DNA of 64,000 nt from a virus, in IMG/VR virus record IMGVR_UViG_3300020122_000665, positions 21,476-85,475 of that record. One strand, given 5' to 3'. The position numbers and the translations under genes were made by a program. Every line of letters starts with the position of its first letter. Position 1 is the stretch's first letter. This document shows, piece after piece, positions 40,935 through 49,083 of the stretch. Under the pieces are notes generated by a model that saw only the letters and a program-made list of their open reading frames with translations, searched no databases and was not told where the DNA came from.

Positions 40935-42095
40935 TCAGCCTCCGGTGCACTCGTAGGAGAACGTGTACGTGTGCGCGCCAGGGGTTCCGTGGTAGGTGAT
41001 CGTGCCGACGGTGGCGGACGTCGCGATCGTCACGGGATTGGCGAGCGTGCAATCGACCGTCGTACACGAGCCGGCGAGGCCACCCTGAAACCCGGTGGCG
41101 TCATTCGTCGCCTCGAACTTGACGCGACACCAAGGAGCGTTGGTCCACGTGCCGTCCTTCCACGTAATCGCGATCGTGGGGTCGGCGCTGTAGGTTCCTC
41201 CGGCGCCGGTGACGACGAAGCTGCCGTGGTTGTCGTCGCCCGACACGCTGCTGACGCACGCGCTGTTTCCCGAGCATGTGGCGCCCCACCCGGCGCTCGT
41301 GACGATGTTGGTGGAGATCTGCGAGACGCCGCGAAGGATGAGTCGAAGCCATCCCGCGGTCGCGGCCCCGAGTGGCGTGTTCTTGTCGCCCGCCGGATTC
41401 AGCGCGCCGCCGATCGACACAGACGAGGAGCCGATCGAGACGTAGGACGTCCCCCCGGCCTGCTCGAGGTTGAGCCCACCGACGCCGGATACGGTCGGCA
41501 CGCCGACGTTGAGATAGCTGTGGATGTACATCAGGTCCGTCGGGGAGCCATTGACGACCGATGCGATGGTGAGGCGCGGATCGGGCGCGGCGGCCTGCTG
41601 CGGCGCCACTCGGAGCGCCATGCAGGTTTGCTGCGAGGTGCCGCCGCCGGTGCCCCACCCGCGTCCGCAAAGCTGCATTGCCGGGCTGTTCTGCTGCGCT
41701 CCGTTCGCGGCGGCGGTCGTGTTCTCCAAGGTCCAGTAGACCGTTTGCGCGGTTGCGAGGGCGAGCGGCTGCGAGAGCAGATAGGTCGGCGTGCCGCCAA
41801 GCGTGTACGGCCCGAGCTGCGTTCCGCTGAAGGTGATCGGCCCCGTCATGGTGCCGCCCGACAGTGGAAGAGCACCACCACCGCCGCTCACCGAAAGCTG
41901 GTAGTCGCTGCCCGCGGCGTTGCGAAAGTAGAGATTCCCGTCGCTGGTCTTCACCCACACGCCCGGGATGCTCGAGCCGAAAGGCGACGCCGTGACCGGC
42001 GAGAATCGCGCGCCGCGCTGGTAGGAGATCGGCTGCGCGTGCGCGACGCCCGCGAGCGCGAGCAGCGCCGCCGCGGCGAGAAGGACTCGGTTCAT
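40935..42095 (-). CDS. tail fibre protein with Sec signal peptide
   Basis: 386 residues. LPLSGGTMTGPITFSGTQ near 77-94 is the usual phage fibre signature; the rest is Gly/Ser/Thr-rich beta structure. The N-terminus MNRVLLAAAALLALAGVAHA-Q is a textbook Sec signal with an AHA-Q cleavage site. This is odd for a virion protein assembled in the cytoplasm. Either the protein is exported or the segment has another use. The fibre gene downstream also starts hydrophobically. Confidence 0.7.
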   Translation of the reverse strand: MNRVLLAAAALLALAGVAHAQPISYQRGARFSPVTASPFGSSIPGVWVKTSDGNLYFRNAAGSDYQLSVSGGGGALPLSGGTMTGPITFSGTQLGPYTLGGTPTYLLSQPLALATAQTVYWTLENTTAAANGAQQNSPAMQLCGRGWGTGGGTSQQTCMALRVAPQQAAAPDPRLTIASVVNGSPTDLMYIHSYLNVGVPTVSGVGGLNLEQAGGTSYVSIGSSSVSIGGALNPAGDKNTPLGAATAGWLRLILRGVSQISTNIVTSAGWGATCSGNSACVSSVSGDDNHGSFVVTGAGGTYSADPTIAITWKDGTWTNAPWCRVKFEATNDATGFQGGLAGSCTTVDCTLANPVTIATSATVGTITYHGTPGAHTYTFSYECTGG

Positions 42096-42153
42096 GGCGC
42101 TCCTCGGTCTGGTGGGGATTGACAGGACGGCGATCGGTGCTCAAGCTGCAGTG

Positions 42154-42453
42154 ATGCGAGTTGTTACTGCCCTAGTGCTGTGTTGCATAGTAACGGCGTG
42201 CCGCACGCAGCTCTACGAAGATCCAATCGCCGCGGCGCCCGACCAAGACTCCGTCGCCGCTGACCTCGGGACTGCTCCCGACCTGGCAGCGGTCGACCAG
42301 GCACCCTCACCCGATCTGACTCCGGCCTGCGGCGGTGAAGGCCAGGTGTGCTGCCCCGGATACGTCTGCTCTTCCCCGAAGCTGTCGTGCTGCGCCAGCC
42401 CTCCGCCATCGGCCTGCTTGACTGAAGAGGCCTGCGTGGGTGGTAGCGGTTAG
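42154..42453 (+). CDS. lipoprotein, likely lysogenic-conversion (moron) gene
   Basis: 99 residues on the strand opposite to all surrounding late genes. Signal MRVVTALVLCCIVTAC ends in a lipobox (VTA-C16). The mature part is acidic with DL repeats (VAADLGTAPDLAAVDQAPSP) and ends in a cysteine cluster CGGEGQVCCPGYVCSSP ... CCAS. This pattern is typical, in my knowledge, of secreted lipoproteins of Myxococcota. It overlaps the convergent fibre gene by 4 bases. It is probably expressed from the prophage and displayed on the host membrane. Confidence 0.7.
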   Translation: MRVVTALVLCCIVTACRTQLYEDPIAAAPDQDSVAADLGTAPDLAAVDQAPSPDLTPACGGEGQVCCPGYVCSSPKLSCCASPPPSACLTEEACVGGSG

Positions 42454-43637
42454 AAGCTGTACTGACCCCCGAAGAGGGTGGCGGTGCACGACCAGTTGTC
42501 GCCGTTCGCCGCGTCGAGCGGGTTGTGCGCGCCGCTGATGACCGCCTTGAGCGCGCCCGTCGTGTTGTCCGCGAAGAAGGCGAGCTGCACGTTGGCGCTG
42601 CCGAGGATGTTGGAGATCACGTACTGACCGGCGTCGTTGCCGGTGCCCCACTTCCCCGTGTTGAAGTTGGCGTAGTTGCCGGCGACGTTGCCGCCGGCGG
42701 TCTGCCCCTCGGGCCCCGGATAGGCGCCGGCCACCGTCTGACCGCGGTAGCCCTCGATCTTGATCGTGCGCATCCGCCAATCGATCGAGTTGTCGACGAT
42801 GAACGTCACCGGGCCGGGGTTGTCGGCCGCCACGTGCTTGAACACGAACTCGAGGTGCGAAACGCCGGCGAAGCGCTGGCCGACTCCGCTCGACGGAAAC
42901 CACTTCGACGCCGTCGTCCCCGTGTGCGAGATGCCCGCCGACATGATCGACGCCAGCCGGAGGTTGAGGATCTTGTCGGCCGGGATTCCGCCGCCGGGCC
43001 ACAGCTGCGTGATCATCGCCTGCGTGATCGCGTTCCCCTGCACGAAGCCGTTCGCGACGGCGATGTCGGCGAGCGCGAAGTTGTACGCGCCGCCGCCATC
43101 CGCCGGCAGCGACGGGAGCGCGTTGTTGCCGGGAAGCACCGTGAGCGTCACCGTCGGGATGTCGGTGAGGACGACGTTCTGCTGCGACTCGGTATCGGCG
43201 TTGATGTCCTTCATCACGCGCTGGACACTCGTGCTCGGTGAGCGAGCGATCGTCGCGTAGAGAAGGTCGTGCCTGGTGGTGCCGGAGCTGTTGGATCCGA
43301 TCAGCGCCGAGTCCGCCGCCGCGGTGGTTCCCGACGAGGCGCTCATGGCGACCGTGCGAGCGTCGCTCCAGACGATGAAGAGCGCCGGGAGAAGGCGGGC
43401 CTTTCCGTTGGTGACGCTCGGAAAGACAAGGAGTCTCGGATTGACCGGAATGGTCGCAGCGAATCCGGTCACCTCGTCGACGAGGGGAACGACCTGCTTC
43501 AGGATGCCGCCACCGATCTGCGTCATCAGCGACTCGTAGACGCGCTCGTCCATCGTCGCGGCGTGAGCGGCCTGCCCCTGCAGGTCCGCGTCGTCGAGCG
43601 GCGCGCCGGTCGGCCACAGATAGCGCAGGTCTCCCAT
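42450..43637 (-). CDS. tail fibre or baseplate-associated protein
   Basis: 395 residues. N-terminus MGDLRYLWPTGAPLDDADLQ; the body is beta-rich with WFPSSGVGQRFAGVSHLEFV then FIVDNSIDWRMRTIKIEGYR and a Gly/Asn-rich C-terminus (GNVAGNYANFNTGKWGTGND). It sits between the baseplate genes and the fibres, so fibre or adaptor is the natural reading. No family recognised. Confidence 0.6.
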   Translation of the reverse strand: MGDLRYLWPTGAPLDDADLQGQAAHAATMDERVYESLMTQIGGGILKQVVPLVDEVTGFAATIPVNPRLLVFPSVTNGKARLLPALFIVWSDARTVAMSASSGTTAAADSALIGSNSSGTTRHDLLYATIARSPSTSVQRVMKDINADTESQQNVVLTDIPTVTLTVLPGNNALPSLPADGGGAYNFALADIAVANGFVQGNAITQAMITQLWPGGGIPADKILNLRLASIMSAGISHTGTTASKWFPSSGVGQRFAGVSHLEFVFKHVAADNPGPVTFIVDNSIDWRMRTIKIEGYRGQTVAGAYPGPEGQTAGGNVAGNYANFNTGKWGTGNDAGQYVISNILGSANVQLAFFADNTTGALKAVISGAHNPLDAANGDNWSCTATLFGGQYSF

Positions 43638-43696
43638 GGGTCTCCAAACTCGCGGCGCGAATGCGCAGCGACGGTGAAATCGTGGTTGTGGTGGAA

Positions 43697-44761
43697 CTAC
43701 TGGACGGGCGGACGCGAGCGCGTCAGCGCCTGGTCAACGAAGAGTCGCCACACGACGCCGGAGCCGCGGCGCGACTCGTACTCGAAGATGATCTTCTTGA
43801 GCAGCGACGTCCGCGACGCCTGCACGAAGGCATAGGTGTGCTGGCCAGGATTCGCCGAGCTCGATTGAACGAACGCGCCGAAGCTGCGGATCACGCTCGT
43901 CCAGACGACGCTACCGTCGAGGACGACGCCGGATCCTGCAGGACCCGTCGATGGGAGCGCAGCCGAGGTCCCAGGCGTGGTGCACTTGTAGACCACGCCG
44001 CCGTTGGTGACGAGCTGGCCGACGGTCGGATAGGACGTGCTCGGCAGCCAGGCCGTCGGCGCCGGAAGTCCCGATGGAGTGTTGGCGTTGACCGACGAGA
44101 CGAAGCCGCCCTTGTAGGTCGAGCCGGGATTGCCAGGGAGGACGATCCAGCGCTCAGCGCGCCGCACCACAGAGACGACGTAGATGCCGGCGGTGCGCTT
44201 CCCGGTGTTCGGCCCCGAGGCCCACAGGCGCTTCGTCTGCGGCTGCACGAAGCAGCGCGGCGATCCGACGCCGCTCGAGACCGATGACGCGAACGCGAAG
44301 TCGCGCGCAGGCTCGAGCAGCGCTGGCGGAGACGGAGCGAGCTCGGCCGCGATCATCTCCCGAATGACCGGCATGATCGCGTTCGGCGTGACGATCGCCG
44401 GTGACGCAAGCAGGCGCGCGCGGTAGTCGGTGTCGCTCTCGCTGCCGATGCGGGGCCGCTTCTTCTTCTTTCCCCACCAATCGAGCCACTTCCCCTTCGC
44501 GTATCGCGGCGACGTCTGCGCGAGCAGGAGCTTGGCGCCCTCCGCCCACCATAGGTTCACCATCTTCCCCCACGCCTTGAGGCTGGCGTCGCGCAGCGCC
44601 ATCACGCCGTCGCGGTGAATGGGTGGGAGGAAGCCGAGCATCCGCACGCGGTCCCAAATGGGGGCGGGCGACTCTGTGTAGTGCGCGATGAGCCAATCGC
44701 GCTCGCTGCCGTCGCCCGGCGGGAGCTTGATGTTCGGCTCGCCGGGACCAGGCAGGCGCAT
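43697..44761 (-). CDS. baseplate wedge/tail protein I-like
   Basis: 354 residues. The N-terminal half (LPPIHRDGVMALRDASLKAW then TDYRARLLASPAIVTPNAIM) has the helical RDA..K.W and DYR.R pattern seen in proteins encoded just after baseplate J (P2 gpI role). The C-terminal half is a beta domain (TAWLPSTSYPTVGQLVTNGG, then VYKCTTPG), a carbohydrate-binding-like fold. It probably links the wedge to the fibres. Confidence 0.55.
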   Translation of the reverse strand: MRLPGPGEPNIKLPPGDGSERDWLIAHYTESPAPIWDRVRMLGFLPPIHRDGVMALRDASLKAWGKMVNLWWAEGAKLLLAQTSPRYAKGKWLDWWGKKKKRPRIGSESDTDYRARLLASPAIVTPNAIMPVIREMIAAELAPSPPALLEPARDFAFASSVSSGVGSPRCFVQPQTKRLWASGPNTGKRTAGIYVVSVVRRAERWIVLPGNPGSTYKGGFVSSVNANTPSGLPAPTAWLPSTSYPTVGQLVTNGGVVYKCTTPGTSAALPSTGPAGSGVVLDGSVVWTSVIRSFGAFVQSSSANPGQHTYAFVQASRTSLLKKIIFEYESRRGSGVVWRLFVDQALTRSRPPVQ

Positions 44762-44764
44762 CGA

Positions 44765-45331
44765 TCACTCCTCCGAGGCAGTCCGCGGGAAGAGCCGGAC
44801 GTAGTTGCGCGTGTTGATCGTACCGACGACGATCTCGCCGGGAGCTCCCGTCGAGACCGCGAGCCGGCCCGTGGTCGTATTCATCACGACGTTGCCGCCG
44901 ACGCCGGCAGCGTCGACGCCGTGGATGTTCGGCGGAATCCCTGGCCCTTCGGTGATGAATGCCGTGACGACGCCGGCGCTCGCCGGCTCGAGCACCATCC
45001 CGACCCGCGGCGTGGTGTCGATGTTGTAGGTGAAGCCGGTCTTGCCGACGACGCCGAGCGAATACTTCGGATCGGTGCCGCTGAGATTCTCTACGAGCAT
45101 GTCGCCGGCGACGCACGAGGTGATCACCTTGCCGTGCTGCACCTTGTAGGGCGGCCAGTGGCCGTAGAGGAGCCCCTGCCGCTGCAGCTCCAGAATCTGG
45201 TTGTCGATGTAGCCGCGAATTGGGGCGTTCAAGTCGGCCTGCGTGAAGCCGAGGCCGGTGCTCGGATCGGTTCCACCGAGCACAGGATCCTGCTGGCCGC
45301 TGCCGTAGAGCGAAGCCGGGAAGCCTGCCAT
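44765..45331 (-). CDS. baseplate-associated structural protein
   Basis: 188 residues. Begins MAGFPASLYGSGQQDPVLGG and is beta-rich (MLVENLSGTDPKYSLGVVGK, TTGRLAVSTGAPGEIVVG). It is located between baseplate J and the wedge gene. Possibly a small trimeric or peptidoglycan-facing component; no family recognised. Confidence 0.55.
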   Translation of the reverse strand: MAGFPASLYGSGQQDPVLGGTDPSTGLGFTQADLNAPIRGYIDNQILELQRQGLLYGHWPPYKVQHGKVITSCVAGDMLVENLSGTDPKYSLGVVGKTGFTYNIDTTPRVGMVLEPASAGVVTAFITEGPGIPPNIHGVDAAGVGGNVVMNTTTGRLAVSTGAPGEIVVGTINTRNYVRLFPRTASEE

Positions 45332-45343
45332 TTCGACCTCGCG

Positions 45344-46543
45344 CTATTGGGTGCGGGGGCCAGCAAGCGTGATCGCGATGCTGGTGGCGTTGGTGACGTA
45401 GCGGTTGAGCGTGAGCGTGCTCGAGTAGCTCGCCGACTGCTTCCGCAGGATGTCGACCGACGGCGACGTCAAGAGGCAGTCCTGCGTGTCGCCGTCGGCG
45501 GCGAGAATGGCCGAGCGCACGGCGTTGACGAGCACCTCGTCGGGCGGCTGGCGGCCGCCGAAGTACCGCTGCACCAGCGCGATGGCCGCCGCGACGAGCG
45601 CGCTCGCGTTGTAGTTGAAGACCGGGCGGTTCATGTACAGCGTCGCCGTCACCTGCACGACGATGACGTTGTAGGGACGGACGTAGACCACCACCCCGTC
45701 GGTGCGCCAGTTGTCGAGCTCGGCGAGTACAGCGGTGAGAAGCGCCGCCGGCAGTCCATAGTTGGCGTCGCCGACGAAGAGAACGACGCTGCCATCACCA
45801 GGCTCGAACGAGTCGACGAAGCGCACGCCGGGGACCTGTCGCGCGCCGAAGTCTACCGCCGCCTTCGTCCCCTTCTGCTTCGACGCATCAGTGGAGACCG
45901 CTTTCAGACGGGCGCGGAGTTCGTCGTCAGTCTCGATCAGCGATCCGCCGCCGAACGCCAGCGGCGCCGCCGCACCGTTGAGGAGCGGATCTCCTCCGAC
46001 GGGGACATAGAGCGCCCATGTCGTGTCCGGCAGCTGGTCGACGATCTTGGTGACGGCCGAGAGCTGGACATTGCCCTGCCCACCAACCTCCGAGGCGGTG
46101 ACGTTGAGGGCGACCGTCGCCACATTCGCAGCAACGGGGACGTCGTCGTTGAAGGTGTAGTCGATCGATGGCTGACCGGAACCCCCTGGTACACCGACGC
46201 GGGAGCCGGCGGGAATGCTCGTCGCGGCGACGCCCGTGCGCTGCATGTATACGACGCCGACGGAGAAGCTCGCGGTAAGTCGCGACGTGCCGTAGTCGAG
46301 CCTCGCGATCTCGTCGAGGTCTTCCCCGACGGCGCTGTCAACGCTGCGCGCCTTCGCGATCTTGGTGAGGGAGGCCTCGCCTCGAAGCAGCATCTGCGCG
46401 ACGCACGAGATTTGTGCCGTCAGGCGCGATCCGTCGGTGAGGTCGATCTTCCCCGTGCCGGACGGATCGAGATCCACACGCAGCGAGTTCTCCCCCGCCT
46501 GGACGAAGTCCGACTTGCTCGGGAGCTGGTCGGTGGTGGGCAT
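45344..46543 (-). CDS. baseplate assembly protein J-like
   Basis: 399 residues, normal for the family. Recognised by the N-terminal LTAQISCVAQMLLRGEASLT and IARLDYGTSR region, SIPAGSRVGV, ASEVGGQGNVQLSAVTKI, SLIETDDELRARLKAVSTDA, KGTKAAVDFGARQVPGVRFV and VVVYVRPYNVIVVQVTATLY. All appear in the order of phage gpJ/Mu gp47 proteins. It forms the wedge of the contractile baseplate. ATGA-coupled to the 46543 gene. Confidence 0.88.
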   Translation of the reverse strand: MPTTDQLPSKSDFVQAGENSLRVDLDPSGTGKIDLTDGSRLTAQISCVAQMLLRGEASLTKIAKARSVDSAVGEDLDEIARLDYGTSRLTASFSVGVVYMQRTGVAATSIPAGSRVGVPGGSGQPSIDYTFNDDVPVAANVATVALNVTASEVGGQGNVQLSAVTKIVDQLPDTTWALYVPVGGDPLLNGAAAPLAFGGGSLIETDDELRARLKAVSTDASKQKGTKAAVDFGARQVPGVRFVDSFEPGDGSVVLFVGDANYGLPAALLTAVLAELDNWRTDGVVVYVRPYNVIVVQVTATLYMNRPVFNYNASALVAAAIALVQRYFGGRQPPDEVLVNAVRSAILAADGDTQDCLLTSPSVDILRKQSASYSSTLTLNRYVTNATSIAITLAGPRTQ

Positions 46544-47232
46544 CAGATCCCCTTCGTCGACAGGGAGAGCGCGCGGCCCAAGGCGACCGGGCGAAAGGTG
46601 GCGTTGATTTCGTTCTCGCCGGTGAGCTGGTCAGAGACGAGTTCGAGGTCGATGCCGCCCGGTTGATTGCGCGGATCGCGGAGGAAAGCGCGCTGCACGC
46701 GGGCGAAGACCTTGTTTTGCTCGGCCTGCGTGGTCGGCCCGTTCACCTCGGAATTGAGCCCGCCCCCGGCGTCCGGTCGATGGATGATGTCGCCTGGCTC
46801 GAGCCCGGCGATCGCCTCCATGTCGGCGAGGAAGCAATCGGCTCCGCGCAGGCGCGGAACGTCGCCGCCCGCGTCGAGCTGGTCGGTGATCCAGTTGCAA
46901 TCATCACCGAGCGACTCGGCCTCTGCGTCCTCGATGTCGAGCTGCGCGAAGTTGTCCGGCGGCTGGTTGTAGACGAGGAGGTTCGCGCCGGCCTCTTGGA
47001 AGCCGCCGTCGTTGACCAGGAGCAGATAGACCACGCCGGTCATGAGCGGCGCCGACAGCTCGAGCTCTACCGTGTTGGCCCCGGTGAGAAACGCGAGGAG
47101 GATCGTGATCGACGAAGGGCCGCCGTCGCTGCGCGACAGTGCATACTTCTTCGGGTCCGTCGGTGGAACGCCCTCCCCCGAGACGACTGCCGTCGCGCGG
47201 CGCGGCTGCACCGACCAGCACGACTGAATCAT
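46543..47232 (-). CDS. baseplate protein, unknown
   Basis: 229 residues. MIQSCWSVQPRRATAVVSGE, a beta-rich N-terminal half (VELELSAPLMTGVVYLLLVN) and a C-terminal part FARVQRAFLRDPRNQPGGID, then FRPVALGRALSLSTKG. The latter resembles the ending of gp25/W-like wedge proteins without their full motif. Placement between the LysM gene and J suits a gp25-like role. Confidence 0.55.
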   Translation of the reverse strand: MIQSCWSVQPRRATAVVSGEGVPPTDPKKYALSRSDGGPSSITILLAFLTGANTVELELSAPLMTGVVYLLLVNDGGFQEAGANLLVYNQPPDNFAQLDIEDAEAESLGDDCNWITDQLDAGGDVPRLRGADCFLADMEAIAGLEPGDIIHRPDAGGGLNSEVNGPTTQAEQNKVFARVQRAFLRDPRNQPGGIDLELVSDQLTGENEINATFRPVALGRALSLSTKGI

Positions 47233-47241
47233 CGGGGCCTC

Positions 47242-48324
47242 CTACGAGACGGGCAACTTGATGAGCCGGCCAGGGCGGCAGTCTTCCTGAGAGAGCCCAA
47301 GATCTTCGACGCGCGAGCGGTTTCCGATGGCGTCGGCTGCGATCGACTCCGGGGTGTCGCCCTGCGACACGCGGTAGGTCTTGCCGTTGCTCGCCGATGA
47401 CTGCGCGCGCGCCTGCGCGGCCATCGCGCGGAGCATGTCCTGAATCGTGTTGAGGTCGACCATCGTCGCCGCCGACGTGTCGTCCCAGTTGAGCGACGCA
47501 TCGGCGCTCTGGTCGAGCGTGAACTGTCGACCGCTGATGCCCTGGAAGAGCGACGACGGGTCGGCGAAGATCCTCTGCACGTCGCGGACCTTGCGCTGCG
47601 CGGTATCGACCTGTCCGATCAGGCGGGTCGCCGTGTCGACGATCCTGCGGCCGCGACCGAGCGTGCTCGCCTCGAGAGCGCTCGCTCCGATCTGCACGTC
47701 CTCGCACGCCGCGTCGGCGATCGCGAGCGCCGCGTCGATGGTGCGGTCGGCGCTGCGGAGCGCCGTGACGATCGCGCTCGTTTTCGTCTGGATGTCGGCG
47801 ATCATCGCGCGGATCTGAGCTGCGATGTCGGAGGCGGCGTCGCGGCGCGCCGTGGCCTGGCGCTGCGCGGTGTCCTGCTGCGGGTTCGACGACACCTCGG
47901 AGACGATGAAGGTCAGCTCGTAGGTGAGCGACCCGTCTCCCTCGTTGCCGAACTTCGGCTTTCGCATGATGCCGCGAAAGCTCTTCTTCCCCCACGTCAC
48001 CTCGACGGGGCGGAACTCCATCGCGACCCGGATGAGCGCTTCCTGCATTCGATCGGAATGGCCATCGTCGCCCCACTTCCAATCGCGCAGGCGCCCGCGC
48101 ACGACGCGCGGCAGGTTGCGCCACTGCAGCGCGTGGAAGAGCGGCAGCTTGCGCCCGACGAGGTAGGTCCCCTCCTCATCGGCCAGCTTCATCTCGCCGC
48201 CCTCGTCCCACCCGGCGGTCTCGTACGGCGTCCCCTCGGGCGCGTCGCTCTGCTCGAGCGTGACCGTCGTCTGCGATCCGGAGAGCTGCTCGATGGTGAA
48301 CGGGAACGGGCCGGCGTCTGCCAT
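47242..48324 (-). CDS. LysM-containing baseplate/tail protein
   Basis: 360 residues. An N-terminal beta domain (LFHALQWRNLPRVVRGRLRD then FRPVEVTWGKKSFRGIMRKP) is like phage DNA-circularisation/tail proteins. A long helical middle (about 150-265) and a C-terminal LysM (YRVSQGDTPESIAADAIGNR, then IKLPVS) follow. LysM-ended proteins of this layout occupy the inner baseplate near the hub. Confidence 0.7.
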   Translation of the reverse strand: MADAGPFPFTIEQLSGSQTTVTLEQSDAPEGTPYETAGWDEGGEMKLADEEGTYLVGRKLPLFHALQWRNLPRVVRGRLRDWKWGDDGHSDRMQEALIRVAMEFRPVEVTWGKKSFRGIMRKPKFGNEGDGSLTYELTFIVSEVSSNPQQDTAQRQATARRDAASDIAAQIRAMIADIQTKTSAIVTALRSADRTIDAALAIADAACEDVQIGASALEASTLGRGRRIVDTATRLIGQVDTAQRKVRDVQRIFADPSSLFQGISGRQFTLDQSADASLNWDDTSAATMVDLNTIQDMLRAMAAQARAQSSASNGKTYRVSQGDTPESIAADAIGNRSRVEDLGLSQEDCRPGRLIKLPVS

Positions 48325-48333
48325 CGAAGCCCC

Positions 48334-49083
48334 CTACGTCGTTTTGGAGACCTGCGACAGAAATCCCGTCGCCCCCCCCTCGAAGGCTCCGAACGCAGCA
48401 GCAGCAGCAGCTAGTTGCGTTCCCGCCGTCGTCAGGAAGCCGGCCGCTGTTGCGAAAGCCGCGAGAAACGCCGGATTGGCGCCTGCGCTCGAGAGCGCCG
48501 CCGCCGCCGCCGCCAGCGTCGTTTGAACGGTGGTGTCCATCGTCTGCTGAGCTGATCGATAGGTGGTGCCCTTGATCAGGAAGTCCGCCGCGCCCGATCC
48601 GCCGAGCGCCACGTGGCCGCCTCCCAAGACGGTGATCGTGCAGTCCTTGCCGTTGGCGACGGTGATGTCCAGCTTACCGTTGACCGTCTTGATGAGCAGG
48701 TCACCATCGGGAGATTGGAAAACGGTGTTGGTGTCGGTCAGCTCCGCCGGCACGTCGTTGTCGCGCTGACTGTCGATCGGCAGCGCGAGCGACATCGTGT
48801 GGTCGGCACGCGCGGGGCGGAGGAAGAGGAAGGTGTCGCTCGCCTTCGTCTTGCGCCAGATGACGCCGCCCATCGTGAAGATCGTCGAGAAGAGCGAGTG
48901 CTGATTGTGGGCGTGCTCGCCGTGCGCGCGAAGGGCGCGCTTCGTTCCGAGGGTCTCCGCCGCGTCGGTGATCTTTGATAGCACCACCTCGCCCATGTCG
49001 GGGACCGAGGCGAGCACCATCCTCATCGCCTCGCCGAGTTCCGCGATGATGCCAGCGCTCGCGTCGCCCTTGCCGCGCTTCAC
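48334..49083 (-). CDS. baseplate spike protein (gpV/Mu gp45-like)
   Basis: 249 residues. After an N-terminal OB-like part comes DGDLLIKTVNGKLDITVANG then CTITVLGGGHVALGG, a beta-helix typical of spike shafts. The C-terminus is an Ala-rich helix with a DUF-like tail (TTLAAAAAALSSAGANPAFL). It pierces the outer membrane at contraction. ATGA-coupled to the hub gene. No PAAR gene was noticed nearby. Confidence 0.7.
   Translation of the reverse strand: MKRGKGDASAGIIAELGEAMRMVLASVPDMGEVVLSKITDAAETLGTKRALRAHGEHAHNQHSLFSTIFTMGGVIWRKTKASDTFLFLRPARADHTMSLALPIDSQRDNDVPAELTDTNTVFQSPDGDLLIKTVNGKLDITVANGKDCTITVLGGGHVALGGSGAADFLIKGTTYRSAQQTMDTTVQTTLAAAAAALSSAGANPAFLAAFATAAGFLTTAGTQLAAAAAAFGAFEGGATGFLSQVSKTT

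Noticed and set aside
42169-42178. gccctagtgc, one mismatch from the operator core, in the lipoprotein gene
   Set aside because: It lies inside the signal-peptide codons, without the attgac spacing found at the three operators; probably chance.
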